Assembly: GCA_013399015.1 (NCBI GenBank)
Contig: VWZX01010624.1
Coordinates: 296,435 to 360,434, forward strand
Origin: Galbula dea
Lineage: Eukaryota; Chordata; Aves; Piciformes; Galbulidae
Direction of reading: 5' to 3'
Length of the DNA stretch: 64,000 nt
Shown: positions 11,109-23,228 of the stretch, piece by piece
Numbering within the stretch: position 1 is the first letter of the stretch
How the letters are laid out: each line of letters starts with the position of its first letter
Program-made: the position numbers and the translations under genes
The notes under the pieces: generated by a model
Told to the model about the DNA's origin: nothing
The model's input: only the letters and a program-made list of their open reading frames with translations
The model's database searches: none

Positions 11109-13440
11109 CACACCTCAGCATTTTCTTTAATTTTTACTAATGGTATGGAGTGGAAAGAAAGGAATTGAATGAAAATGATCAATTATCCAGGACTGCCTGC
11201 CTAATGTTTCTGCTTATGGCAGTGCAAAGGCAGAACAATCAGCCTTGCCTCTGGTGTGATCCCAGCCAGTCTGTTACCTAATCCTTATAAATCCATCCAT
11301 CAACTCTATGAAAGTCACTGCCTTCCTTTTACCAAAGATAATATATGTTACTGGGATTATACCACTGCATGTACAGTCATTAAAAGAAAGATAGACCACA
11401 ACTTATGACCAAAAATGTGGACAGCAGGGCATTATTTTAACTATAAACTCACAACCTGCAAAGAGAGTGGCCAAACCATTAAAGACTTACAATTATCATC
11501 AATCAATGTGACACTACTGTTGACATCTTTATTACTTTAAATACACTAATCAAACACTACTGCATTCAGATAGAAAGATTGATAGACAGACAGACACAGA
11601 GAACATCCCTACAGAGAGCAATTTTAAATTATCTATTCAAAAGGTAACAAAAAATAAGCACACCAGCATAATTACATGGAAATGCAGTGCACTGACTGAA
11701 ACTGTCACTATACGGACTTGGGTGGTCAAGCTTGCATATGAGATACACCAACCAACCATGCTCTGAAAACATCCACACCTGCATGTCTCAGCCATGCAGT
11801 CAACTATTGACTCTCCTAAATTGAGAACAAATGTCCCATAGATAAACCTTGATTTAGGCTATTTTGCCTTAGAAAAATAAATGGTTCAGTAACTTTTCAC
11901 AGCACCATTCCATTTTCTATCTCTACTTTTGCCTACACAGGAAGTCAGATTTAAGAGTATCATAGTACTGCTTGAGTACTCACCATTTGAGACTGGCAGT
12001 ATTACCTACTTGTATCTTCCTGCAATTTCAGACTGCATAGACCCTAAAATATGCTGTTACTATTGCTGCTCATACAAATATTTCAGTACTAATGAACAAG
12101 AAGCTGTTTCATCTCTCTACATCACCTCTCAGGGCACATGCTCTAATACCTTACTGAAAACATTTTCTCCATAGGACATCCACTTTGACATTCATGAAAA
12201 GGGAATTCTTGAACAAGCACTGGGAATCAAAGAAATGCACACCAGTTCTTTTCAGAAAACATGTTTTGGAAGCAATCAAATGATGGTGCTCCCAGCATTA
12301 GATAAGATTTTAAGAATCCCTGCTTATTTTCCTTTTTATAAAGGATAATTACACTAAAAAAAAAGAAGAATAACAACCCTAGCAACTGCATGTTTATTTA
12401 GAATCTATTTAGTTAGGATCTTAATGGAATACAGAAGTTGACTTTGGAAGGACACACACCATTTCCTGTACCCCTTAACTGGCAGTAATAACTGCTTTGA
12501 CATATAAAAATAAATTAGTAAATAAATAAATATTTTAAAAGGCTAACCTATATGTAACACAAGAGACTTTACTCTGTGCTTGTCCTGGTGAGTGCTTTCT
12601 TTTGGAGAGGTCAGTGGCAGTCTGCTGATCATCTCACCCACACAATGAGCAAGAGGGTGAACACACAAGAAAATAGCAAGACCCCTTCAACAGCAAGCCA
12701 ACTAGCCCAGAAGGCTGAGCTGTGCAGTATCCCTGAGCCACTCAGCCTCCCCAGCAGCCAGAGACTCAGAAAGCATCTTCAGTCAGTGATTTCACTCACC
12801 CTTCTCAGCTCTGTAGCAGGGAACTGTACCCTCCTATACAATGTGAAAGCCTTACAGAGCACTAAGTAATGAGAAAAATGCAGTAATCTATCTATTGAAA
12901 ATCCAATTAGTTTAAGCCAATATTTATCAGATCACTCTCCTTGAAACATTTTACTTCAATTTTAAGTGAGTTACACTAATTTGGATTGGACTGTCCTTCT
13001 CTAATGAAACTGCCAAGCCTTTCAGACGCTTTAATTCATTTCCAAACACAGTGGAGTCCCATAAAACAAGCAGAAAGAGGCTGCTAAATGTATCATGGGG
13101 TTCCAGTGCATTAAAACAAACTAATGTATCAAGTGACAAAATGTAATGAAAGCTTTTACCAGGGGAGGAATTCAGACTGAGGCCTGAGAGGACACACTGC
13201 AAACCAGCCAGCCAGCCATCTGTCTACCAGGATCTCCTCCACATCCTGCTGGAAAAGCAGCTTCTGCATCAGAGGTCTGCCTAGCTTCCCACCGTCCACT
13301 TGAGACATTCCCAACCATCGTTTACTGACTCAGTGGGAACACACGTACCCTAATTTGAGCAGAGGATTGGGAAAGATCCTATGGTTGTTTTGCTAAATTA
13401 CGTTCCTCCCTCACCCCCAGGATGACCTTATTGCTTGTGG
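11109..13440. other. gene-free stretch
   Basis: AT-rich unique sequence. A short GATA/GACA-like run lies near 11568-11600. Open frames reach 97 codons (12576-12869) without recognisable domains or good flanking splice sites. No repeat family was recognised. Confidence 0.6.
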
Positions 13441-13484
13441 AGAACAGCATAAACCAGCAGATAGCTATGGAAAGTTTACTAGCT

Positions 13485-13610
13485 GTGAGTCAGCGACGGG
13501 CCCAGCTCTATCAAAGCCTGGGTGATGTGTCTGTAAGAAAGCAGCTGGCAGTAAACACAAGTCGCGCGCAGGGGAAATGACAGCCATCAGGGTGCAGCCG
13601 CTTCCTGCTC
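13485..13610. promoter_or_regulatory. small CpG pocket with AP-1/MARE-like site
   Basis: Six CpGs fall in about 106 bp (two at 13494-13498, three in TCGCGCGC near 13563, one at 13599) in otherwise CpG-poor surroundings. TGAGTCAGC at 13486-13494 fits an AP-1 / half-MAF recognition element. This is too small for a CpG island. A regulatory role is inferred only. Confidence 0.25.
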
Positions 13611-15328
13611 CCAGCCTTTGGCCTCTGCCAAAACAAAAACAATACTTAAATCTGAGCAAACATCCTCAGTGACAAAGAAGAAGGCTACAACTCATAATGG
13701 TGGTGTTCATAAATATCCAACTCACTCAGCAGCCTGGTCCAAAGGAGGCTGATGTTGTATTTTCCACAGGCATGAAAATTTACATAACAAATACTACAAG
13801 CACTGGCTATTGCACACTCACCAGTACACACCCTGCAGCACACCAATGTGGATATAGGATCTCCAAACTAATTTTTGTGTGCATTAGACTTGTTTTGGAC
13901 AATCATCTGTGCACTAAAACTTTGCAATTGCTTTTGCCTACATTTCAGAGAGGAGCTCAAATAGGTAGGTGAGAGGACTGGGACTGACAGAAAAGGGAAC
14001 TTAAAAAGGGATGGGTGGATCCTATGGTGAAACAGAAAATAGCAAAAGGAAAAGTCAATATGCAGAGAACAGATGAAGATCAGAGAAAGAAGTGAGAGAC
14101 ACAGGAGTACTAGAAAACAGAATAAGGAATATGAGTGATCTTACAATACCTTCATGAATTTCTTATTAATTTTCTACTCATGATTACATTTATGTACCTT
14201 GAGCATACCTCAGTAGTTTTGATTTAACTTTGTCATTGCCTAGTTTAACTACTGCATTCCCTCTAAGCTTTTGTGTGACCCTACACAGTCAGCCCAGGGA
14301 CAATCTTCCTCTGGCAAAGCTACAGTTTCTAGCAAAATCTGAATGAAATTCTGCACCTTATACACTCTTCCTCTATACCTGAGAACGCTGAATGGACTTT
14401 ATCCATGAATCCCAGATGTTTATCTCCTCATGGGAGGCTTTAGGATGCTTGTAAGTAAATGATGCTGCAGAGATACAAGGCATTCATGTGATGTGCTTTC
14501 TAGCCAAAGCTGTCTGAGTCCTGACCTGACAAATGGGGAAAACATGTGGAAACAATTATTTCTTGCATGACACTCTCTCTCTCGGCTCCTTTTCACCCTC
14601 CATGCTCCTCCACATTGTGATGCGCATCACTACTGCCAGAGCACTGCAAAAATGTATGCAGCTACAGCACCAGCCTTTTACAACTGTCTGAGCCAAAGGT
14701 ATTAATCATCAACGGGGATTTGAAAATCATAACCAGGAGACAGCAGTCGCGACAGCTCTGCAGCATAATGACAAAATATGCAGAGCAAGAAAGAAGAAGA
14801 AAGAACAAGCCCCCTGTCTTTTAGTCTCTGTGCAATTGAGAGGCATGTTAATAAGCATGTTCATTTCAATAGTTTTTATTGTAACAATAATTTTCCTGCT
14901 CTGGTGGATTTTTTGGTTAATATTCCTTGGAGTAATGATGTTAATCAAGGTACTTCTACATGGCACTGTCAAAGAAAAAGCACATTCTAAGTGAGCCTAC
15001 CTATAATGGAATCACTAGAGAATGATTCAGGAGTTAATGTGGACCATCAGATGACATATACCCACGCACACATGTGCACACACACACTGATTTTTACATA
15101 CATGATGAAATAGCATTGGCATGGCGGAGGAAAGGAACTAATTCTTTTACTTAAAGTTTTATATCAACATTTAAAGCAATCGGTTGAATAACAGGACTTT
15201 CCAAAATATGATTCCTTTGAATAATGCATGAGCTGGGAAGATTACATTTAACTAAAAGTGCATGTGCTGTGTTTTCAGTCACTTTGTGTGACTGCAGCAA
15301 AGGTAAATTTTCAGAAGGGCTTCTTTAG

Positions 15329-15361
15329 AGCTTGTGTGTGCACAAAGCACACACATAAGCT
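15329..15361. repeat. TG/CA inverted repeat (hairpin)
   Basis: Left arm AGCTTGTGTGTGC (15329-15341), loop ACAAA, right arm GCACACACATAAGCT (15347-15361). They pair over 13 bp with a two-base bulge. The alternating purine/pyrimidine arms could also favour non-B DNA. No RNA gene is implied. Confidence 0.75.
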
Positions 15362-15643
15362 TTCAATTCAAAGGTAGGTACAAGATCTTGCAGAAATGGT
15401 ACTGAAATCTCAGTCCCTCCATCTGCACACAAAAGGCCTCCCCAGACAGCAACAGTTCTACAGTTCTGCACTGCCTGTGATGGTGTCTGCATACCTCAAT
15501 GCTCATGGACATGCTTGAAGTTTTCCAAGTTCCCACGAAATATGCACATAAGAGAAGCTGACCACTGAAAACACAAACCACAGGTCACAGCACAAAAGCC
15601 CAAAAGGCCAGCACTATCCTAAGCCCACTGACCAGAGCCCCAG

Positions 15644-15870
15644 GTGGCTGCTGAGTTCTCATCCCTGCTGCTGCTTGGCATCTTGCCGGAGCAAGGGCCA
15701 GAGAGTGACCTGAGAGAGTTCAGCGCCGGGAACTGCTCTGGCAGCCTCGCCCTGTCCTCGCCTTACCCCTCGGGCTTGCCAGCAATGATGACAGTTTTGC
15801 TAGCTTTGAACTGTCTGTTGGAGCACGAGGGCTGACTTCAGCTGGCTCCCACACAAGGCAGAGCACGCCG
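15644..15870. other. CpG-enriched GC-rich pocket with a short open frame
   Basis: Nine CpGs fall in 15686-15870, in a window that otherwise has very few. A 63-codon + strand frame (15644-15835) begins MAAEFSSLLLLGILPEQGPE and stays open through the pocket. It is preceded by a CAG at 15639-15641-type context but has no strong polypyrimidine tract. The family is not recognised. It could be a short exon, a former CpG-rich regulatory element or chance. It lies just before a decayed amniote repeat. Confidence 0.25.
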
Positions 15871-15884
15871 TGCCTGCACCACAA

Positions 15885-15937
15885 AAATCCATGGGAGCTC
15901 AGCTATTGACTTCAAGGGCTGCAGGACCAAGTCCCTT
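15885..15937 (+). repeat. decayed amniote interspersed repeat (3' tail type)
   Basis: ATGGGAGCTCAGCTATTGACTTCA-type sequence, then GGGCTGCAGGACCAAGTCCC, resembles a tail seen many times in bird and reptile genomes (ATTGACTTCAATGGGAGCAGGA-CAGGCCC). The family name is not assigned. Similarity was judged by eye. Confidence 0.45.
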
Positions 15938-17317
15938 GGAGTGACTCCTTGTATAACCAACTCAAGAAACAGTTTGTGGTTTCCTTTAAGAGCCATTAGA
16001 GAACTTTACATAGTTTTATGTCTAGAACTTAAAACACTGGTAACTAAGACTAACCCAAAGCTTAATCACAGAATACATTTAATATCTGTCTATGGTTAAA
16101 ACTTGCTAAATTAAACTTCCCCAATAAGCAAATATTATGCAGCACAACACTCAGCTGAAGACAGCATATATGCCTCCAAGCAGAGTAAGACATACATCTT
16201 ACAAACAAACAGCCTGGTGAGAGATGCAAATACCTTAATTCCATGCAGTTTTCCAAATAGTTGTTTCAATATGAGCTCTTTTGTGGGTTATGTGGTACTT
16301 ACAGGGGGTCACAGTACTGCTTACTGATGAAAGGCAGAGTCAACTATTTTTTTTCTTAATTTCTGTTTCATTCCAGCTCGGCTTATTCCAGGGCAGTGCT
16401 CTTGGCATTAGGAGTTGTGACATTAATTTCTAGTCTGAACCACAGTTCACACAGCTGCAGTTCTTTTCTCTTTATCGTGCTCCTATAGCTACCTTGAAAA
16501 AAAAAAAAAAAAAGAAAATGTAACTTATTGATTGAAAGTCACTCATTCCAAGGCCATTGCTGCTGGATAAATATAAACATAAAATCCCCAAACCCTAGGC
16601 GTCTTCATTTGAGCATCTGGAAAACATGTGCATTAGGAAGTTTTGACATATTCCAGAAACAATAAACAAACACTGCCAAGTTCTACCACTGGCCTACAGT
16701 AAAAGTCAGCAAAGATGAAAAAAAAAAAAAGCCCTGCTTTATAGTCCAACTATGCCTGTAACTCAGGCTTTGAATATTTAATAGCAAAAACTCTACATCT
16801 ATACCTTTGCAGAGCAGCAAAATACAGTAACTATCACCTATAAAATATCTGCTATTTGTCATACAGATTTCTAAACTACCAATTACAAACAAAATAGCTT
16901 GAAGCTTAAAACTGAAGCTACTCATGATGCATACAAAACTGAAGGCTAAGTGTACTCCAAAGTAATGGGACAGTTTGCAAAACTCTGCTTGCCATTTTGG
17001 AAAGAGGTCTATGTGGGGAAAAAAGGCCTTAGCTCTGTCTAGAGATATTTTACAAGGGAGTTTACACTGCAAATTATCTTTTTTTTCTATGAGCATTTTA
17101 TTTGGACTGTTTGGTTTGTGTTTTGGGGTTGTTTTGTCCTGCCTGAAACAGTAAAATTGCAGTTTCTTGAAACTCTTACTGAGTAACTACAAAAGCCAAC
17201 TAGAAAAACATAATTTAAAGTTGTTGTTATCTCACTGTTCAAGCCAGAGATGGTTTGTTGTTATGGATGGATTTTTTAAATTGTTATTTTACTTATTTTT
17301 CTATTGTTGTATTCCAG
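15938..17317. other. gene-free stretch upstream of exon candidate
   Basis: A runs at about 16497-16513 and 16718-16730 and a G/T tract at 17101-17138 are the only structured parts. The 137-codon minus-strand frame at 16683-17096 has no recognisable domain and is treated as chance. Confidence 0.55.
17101..17138. repeat. G/T-rich low-complexity tract
   Basis: TTTGG/GTTTTGGGG pattern. Simple sequence. Confidence 0.7.
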
Positions 17318-17451
17318 ATACAATACCTGATTGGTGCAGGAAGAACTCGTGTTACATGCTTCTAAATGCATTCAGGCAACAGCAGCTAGGTGGACCTGAA
17401 GGATCCAGTTTAAGTACTGGTAGTGATGGTGATAGTGGTATTACTGACATG
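17318..17451 (+). CDS. candidate internal exon of an unidentified gene
   Basis: Seen: a T-rich tract (about 17269-17312) ends in ATTCCAG, a good 3' splice acceptor. Of the three phases after it, two stop at once and one stays open for 44 codons, taking one base from an upstream exon. The encoded text starts TIPDWCRKNSCYM, continues with a QQQ run, and ends in an acidic Ser/Gly stretch (STGSDGDSG) typical of real disordered protein segments. ATG|GTTAAG at 17451/17452 is a usable but not ideal donor, giving a 134-bp exon that ends on a codon boundary. The same frame stays open on both sides (17167-17550), so the exon edges rest on splice signals alone. The protein family is not recognised. If real, the gene runs on the + strand with very long introns, and no other convincing exon was found except the weak one at 23.8 kb. 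It may be chance. Confidence 0.33.
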
Positions 17452-18411
17452 GTTAAGGTTCCTAACTTTTGGATGCTTCATTTCTATGTATTAAATACCA
17501 CACAAACTATGTGTTGTTCTTTGAGTTTTATTACATGCACATTGTCGTGATATTTAAATGTTATACAGAAAAGAGGGAGCACAGTAAACATGGTACATGG
17601 CCATGAGTTAGGAGCAGAAGTTCATCTCCAGTAAAGGAAAGTCAGCTGTACTAACCACTTCTTGCAAGGACTGTGATATCACAACAGCCTGGGGATCCCA
17701 CCACCTTCTCTTCAGGAAGTGTCTCACAGATATTAGGGAGAAGAAAGTAATTTTGGAGACTCTTCATAGAGACTGTGTTGGGATACAAACATCACCCTGT
17801 ACTGCAAAAGGCAGGTTGGCTGGCTGTTGTGGTGGCCTATCCATGGAGTACTTCAGAGTCACTCCATTTAATTTTACAAACCCACCTTTGCTTCCAACAC
17901 CACATCCAGGACAAAAATAAGTACAAAGCTCCATTTTTTCTGTCTTCTTGAGCACTTTATGTATCTAATGTCAACAAAGACGTGCCAGCTACACAGCAGA
18001 TGCATGCACCTACATCTTTAAACACACCATATTTCTTCCATGTTGGATTTAAAGCAGAATAAAACATTGTTCCAGTGGCAAGAATTATTGGACTAAATCA
18101 AACCAGGTATAAACTTATATGCTGACTATATTTAACCAAGGCATGCAGGCTTACCATTTCAGCCACTCTCCATCCCTGAGGGCACCCTTATAGCCTGACT
18201 CTAGAACATGCCAAACAAGCCTTGGCACAGGCCCAGCCACAAACATCTACATATCTTGGCTGACTGAAATTCAACTTGCACTTGTGTTGACAAGATAGAG
18301 AGGACCTAAGAAGCAGGGTTAAATGACTGCAGTGTTGGGATACATAACTGAAGACTCAGTTTATCCAGCCCCAAGTGGCAGTATAACAATTTCTAAACAC
18401 TGGCAGCAATA

Positions 18412-18440
18412 TGCTGGCAATGTTTTGCTGGCAATGTTTT
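18412..18440. repeat. two copies of TGCTGGCAATGTTT
   Basis: The 14-base motif occurs at 18412-18425 and 18427-18440, separated by one base. Exact direct repeat. Confidence 0.9.
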
Positions 18441-18677
18441 TCTGCCAACAGCTGCCTGCAGGCATCCCACAGGGACCAGTCAAGCTCCACAGCTCCTCTT
18501 GTGGAAGATGGACAACAGGTAATTAAGGAAGGTAACCACAGGGTTTCAAAATGCAAGCCCCCACCTTGTCATAGTCACAGAATGCAGGTATGGTCTTGTT
18601 GCAATATGTCATTTATATGTCACAATAATTGGCTCATGACATTTCTATTCCTTTCAAAAGCAGTTGGTCACAGACTT

Positions 18678-18721
18678 GTGTTAAGTGGTCTCATGACATG
18701 TATTAAGTGGCCTCATGAATA
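18678..18721. repeat. 22-bp tandem duplication
   Basis: GTGTTAAGTGGTCTCATGAC (18678 on) is followed immediately by GTATTAAGTGGCCTCATGAA (18700 on). The copies differ at three or four of 22 positions. A third, weaker echo (AGTAAGTGGCTGCAAGG) follows at 18726. Confidence 0.8.
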
Positions 18722-21700
18722 TGGCAGTAAGTGGCTGCAAGGAGAAACTTTTGTACAATCTACTTCAGAAAAAGAAGTCCCATTTTGCACACAGAAACAT
18801 TAGCCTAAACAGTCCAGGAAAACAAATGTCCTCTTTTTATCATCAGCTATAGTTCCCAAGCAGGAAAAAAAAATAACATAACATTAAAAAAAAAATCAAT
18901 TCTCAAAAACCCAATGTAAGCAACTCAAGAGTTCAAGCGCTGACAAAAGTTGTCTTCTACTTTTCAGTCCCAACTCTAAAAATTTACTCTACAAACACTA
19001 ATGTTTGTTGAAATTACCTTGCCTCAGTCAGCAGGTATCCTTTACAGTTATTCACAGGCAGTTTTTACAGCACCATTTACACCATTGACCTCAGCCTGGA
19101 AAAAAATATAGAGGATACTCATCCAACTAGGCTGTAAACTGCTAACTTCACAGCTTTTGAATCCTATTAGGCTCCCTTATACAGTTTAAATTCCCTCTAA
19201 GGAAATTATCCCCATGAATATACTTGTGGAATGCATGGATGCTATAGGGATTTTCTTGAGACGCATTTGGTTTTTCAGTCACCTTGGAAGTTCCCTACAC
19301 ACCAGTTTAGCAATGTGACAGACAAAGAAAAATAAAAAAATTCTGGCATTTCAGCAACAATAAATTTAGGAATTATACTGACCAATATATTGTTTTCTCA
19401 GACCTACTGATTGTCACGTTAATGTAAATAGGCAGGGAAGTGATTATTCAAATAGCTTTAAGTATACAGCTATTCTGTTATTGGTATCATGCTACAGTTA
19501 TCATAGATACAGTTACTGGAATTATTTTACATATAATGGAATTCATATGCATAGGCTTATTTATTATTTCTTGATGAAACTCCCAAAGAAGACAAACAGA
19601 AAATAACAGGAGTTTGTAAACCATCAACAACTCAAAGAGAAAATGGTGTGTTAAGTTCACATACCAATTAAACTACGAGACTAGCAAACTTGCTAACACA
19701 AAATATAGCTTTAAAAAAATATTCTAAGCACCTTGCATTGCTCCCATTTTTACAGCTATTGTTGCTAAGGAAAAGAACTGAGGCAGTTTTCCATGGTTGC
19801 CTGGGATGGATACTTAACTGCAGACAAGTCCCATGACAAGACACACTTTAATATCAATAATAAAATTGGCAAGTTAACCCAGGAAAAGATAATGTGGAGC
19901 AGGATCATTGCAAACCTTTTTCCAAAAGAAGCCACAGATTGAGGGGAAAAAGTGTCCTGGCCTGCCCCCATGAACTTCCAAGTAGCTGGGACTTCATGTA
20001 GAGTTCACCTACTTGTCAAGTTCGTCACAAGTTGACTCTGAATTACCACACTTCTTTTGCAGCAAAAGGCTTAACACTTGCAACTTAGGGCATTTAAGTC
20101 TCTTTAAAACCACAAAGAATTATGTTGAAAGGCTTTTTTTTTTTTTTAATTTTAACATAAAATAAGTGGCTTTCTATTGTCTGTCTTTGAACAAAAAGAG
20201 TATGTAGCTTGCAGACCACTCTGGTGGAGGTGTATTGCTCCACCAGGTGACACAGTAACAGAACATTACTTTACACATGGAATAAAAGAACTCCACACCG
20301 AAACAAAAATTTAGGGCTGCAAAACAAATCATTAGCACAATGGCAAGAGTCAGGGCAACAGGTTACTGCATCCCAACCACAGGGAGGAGGAGCTCCATAC
20401 TGAAGATTACAATTTATCAGACAAAGGCATAGAAAAAGATAATGTCAAGAAACTTTGCTAAGACATTGAAGCTGCAAGCAAAGCATGACTTAACATAAAA
20501 TGCATCTAACAAATTCCCAGAACAATCTATCCACAGTTTTCAAATCCCTTTAGTTGATAAATAAACTTCAGACAAAAAACTGTGGGATTTAATTTAACAC
20601 AATAATTATTTACTTAAATGCTGTTGTATAGATAAATCAGCCTTTTCAGAATGATCTTCCTTAGCTTAAAACACGTGTAAAACAACATGCAAAATGTCTT
20701 TCTAATCTGGAGCTCTGATCAAAGATGAAGCAGTGGGGCTGCTGCTATGGTGGTATGCCTTTAAATCTTCCATGCTGATGTACAAGCATGTGCTTTCTGG
20801 TCTCATGTTTTTAATAATTGTCAGCACAGTGTCACTGGACTTATATACATCTTAATGAGAAATTACTAAAACAGGAACTCTGATGCTGCTTCTTAATCTG
20901 TTGTACTCGCATCAAAGCCACATGCTATATAAACAGGAAACTGGATTTAGTCTGATAATGTATTACCCACAGGACTGAGGATTTTAAAGGAGACTGGACA
21001 GCCAAACAGAACTACAGCCATTTTCACCTTTTCACTTATCAAACAGTCATTCCTCAGCAGATCATCACCCTTTTTGAAGCCAAGAACTATAAAGTTCCCC
21101 AGGATAGTCCAATAAAGTTAAATAGCTGTACCTAAACCCAAGTCTCAGCCATACTAAACTATACTCACAGTTTCAAACTTGTTGAAGAAAGATTAAAGGT
21201 GAAACTGTCAAAAGAACCTGAAGTCCCATTTCTAAAGCCACTCAATTCCATCAACCATTACATGATGTCATCTGACATCCTGTATTTGCTTTTGAAAAAT
21301 TAATCTCTGGCCTTCTTCAATGTCTAGTAAGGTCATTGTGAAGCTGAATGCCTGCAAATGACTAGTAAGTGTGACCAAGAAAGGAATGTTGAAAGCACTT
21401 GTGTCTCACTTCTCAAACATTTGTTAATATGAACAGTTGCAAGTTGTTTTTAGAAACAACAAACACTTCGGTTCTGGCTTGAAAAAAAGCCTATGGAAGA
21501 GTATCATACAAGGCAGAGCACAATGCCCCTGATTTGTAAACTACGTGCTATTGGGCTTGTTGGACTGCCAAGAGTGCAATGTGTACCTGTCATAATGTCC
21601 AAAGTAATCTTCTAGACTACCAAGGGAATTCACTTGAAGGTGCTGGTGAAAATATCAAGGGTTTATTACTAAAACAAATAGGGCAAACACTGGCAAGGAG

Positions 21701-22507
21701 ATTGAGGTCTGCAAACCCAAAGCTGGGGACTATCTGGGGCAGAGACACAACAGAGAAATATGTGCTGGATGTCCAGTCTTTAGGTCTTCCCTCCAGGTCA
21801 CTGGATCTTTACTTCTAAAGACATCAACAATTCATTTAAAGCAGGGAAGAAAAACACTTCAAAAACGTAAAACATGACACTTTCCTTGTATAAGACAGTT
21901 TGTGGTATAAATAAATAATAATACAAACCACTGTTAATAGGGTTCTGCAGTTACCAGCATGTGAGTTTCAAAAGATTAGATATTATTCTGTTGTGACCGT
22001 GATGAAGGGGACACCTAATCAGTCCGCGATCTCTTCCACCAACCAGCAAAAGCATGTTAAGAGTAAAAGTAGCAAAATGAAGCAGTTTCGGGGGCACAAG
22101 AACTTTTTACAAAGTATCAAACAGGGAAATCTACAGATTTTTTTCTGTTCAGGTTGCCAAGAACTGAGATTTTATTTGCTTTCCATCACAATGAGATTTT
22201 CAGTTGCTCTGCAACTGTTTCTTCCTGTTTCAGCTCATTAATCTCCAGTTTAAAAATAATGAAGAGTGAGGCAAGGTCTTTAATTTTAACTGAAAGCATC
22301 GGTTAGATATTTAGCTTACAGTTCCTAGGTGTCTACTTGGAGTACTACATTCAGTTTAAGATTACTTTACAGTTAAAATTGTTTTTCCACTCTTCATTTA
22401 CTACATTTTTTTTAATCTGTTTATACATTTGTATTTTACAAGCAAATTCATAAATTGCACAAGTTTTATCTACTTAATGAACTAATATATATTATTTTAA
22501 ATTACAG

Positions 22508-22587
22508 GCTTCATTCAGCTAGTGCACCTTGGCACAGACTTAAGCATGCATTAAGCATATGTTAAAACCCATCCTTATTCGAGGCAG
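22508..22587 (-). repeat. decayed amniote interspersed repeat (minus copy)
   Basis: + strand text CTTCATTCAGCTAGTGCACC, then ACTTAAGCATGCATTAAGCA and a TTAAAACCCATC block. This is the reverse of the repeat at 52450-52512, which carries AACTTTGAACATGTATTGAAG then GTGCTTTGCTGAATCGGG. Both resemble a widespread bird/reptile repeat with an AAGCATGTGCTTAA core and a GCTTTGCTGAATCGGGGCC end. The family name is not assigned. Confidence 0.5.
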
Positions 22588-23228
22588 TGCTTGAATTCCA
22601 TAAAAACAAAGCTTGCATTTCCTGATTATAATACCAACATGGGCTACAAGAAAAAAACAGTGCTGCCAACAGAGTGAAATCTCTTTTACTGTAGTTTTAG
22701 AAAGTCTAATGACCCAGGAGTTTCATGCCTACTTTCCTTTCTAGCAAAAGTGTAAGGGATACAAATCAAAGAGTCATGACACCCAGCATAAATCCTGCAA
22801 TCACAGCTCCAGTCAGCGCACCACCAGCTAGTAAAGGTTGTTCTTTCCAACCAATCAAATATTTTGACAATGAAATTTAGTAGGAAGCTGCATTATCTTC
22901 CCTAACTCTACTCCAAATTCAATGAAAGCTACTACTTTACATGTTTATGCTATTTGGTCAGACACAGAGTCTTGCTTACAAACAGCTGCAGCTGTAGATT
23001 GTAGCACACATCAGAGGCCGGAGAGAAAACTGAGAAAGGCAAGGGTACCTCCAACCATCTCCATCCATCCCCAGTTATCCTTATCAGAATGCTGATCTGT
23101 CTTTTGCTGTCTTTCTGCAATAAGAAACATTGGTCCAGCCTTAATTCCAGTGTTTCCAGAGTTCCATGGGCTGCGTTGCTCAAAGGTTTTAGGATACATG
23201 TAGAATTTTTTTCCCAGTTGAGGTGCCA
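22588..23228. other. gene-free stretch
   Basis: No recognisable exon or repeat. The minus-strand open frames at 22950-23240 run into the neighbouring CR1 and have no domain. Confidence 0.6.

Larger units (their letters stand above)
17452..22507. other. gene-free stretch
   Basis: Unique AT-rich DNA. It holds two small tandem duplications at 18412-18440 and 18678-18721, a T run at 20135-20148, and an X-box-like motif GTTGCTAAGGAAAA at 19761-19774. The 130-codon + frame at 18411-18803 overlaps both duplications and shows no domain. Confidence 0.55.

Noticed and set aside
16683..17096. 137-codon minus-strand frame
   Set aside because: AT-rich, Phe/Leu/Ser-dominated text with no recognisable motif. 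Consistent with a chance frame.
18411..18803. 130-codon + frame as a gene
   Set aside because: Extended by local tandem duplications. No domain and no splice context.
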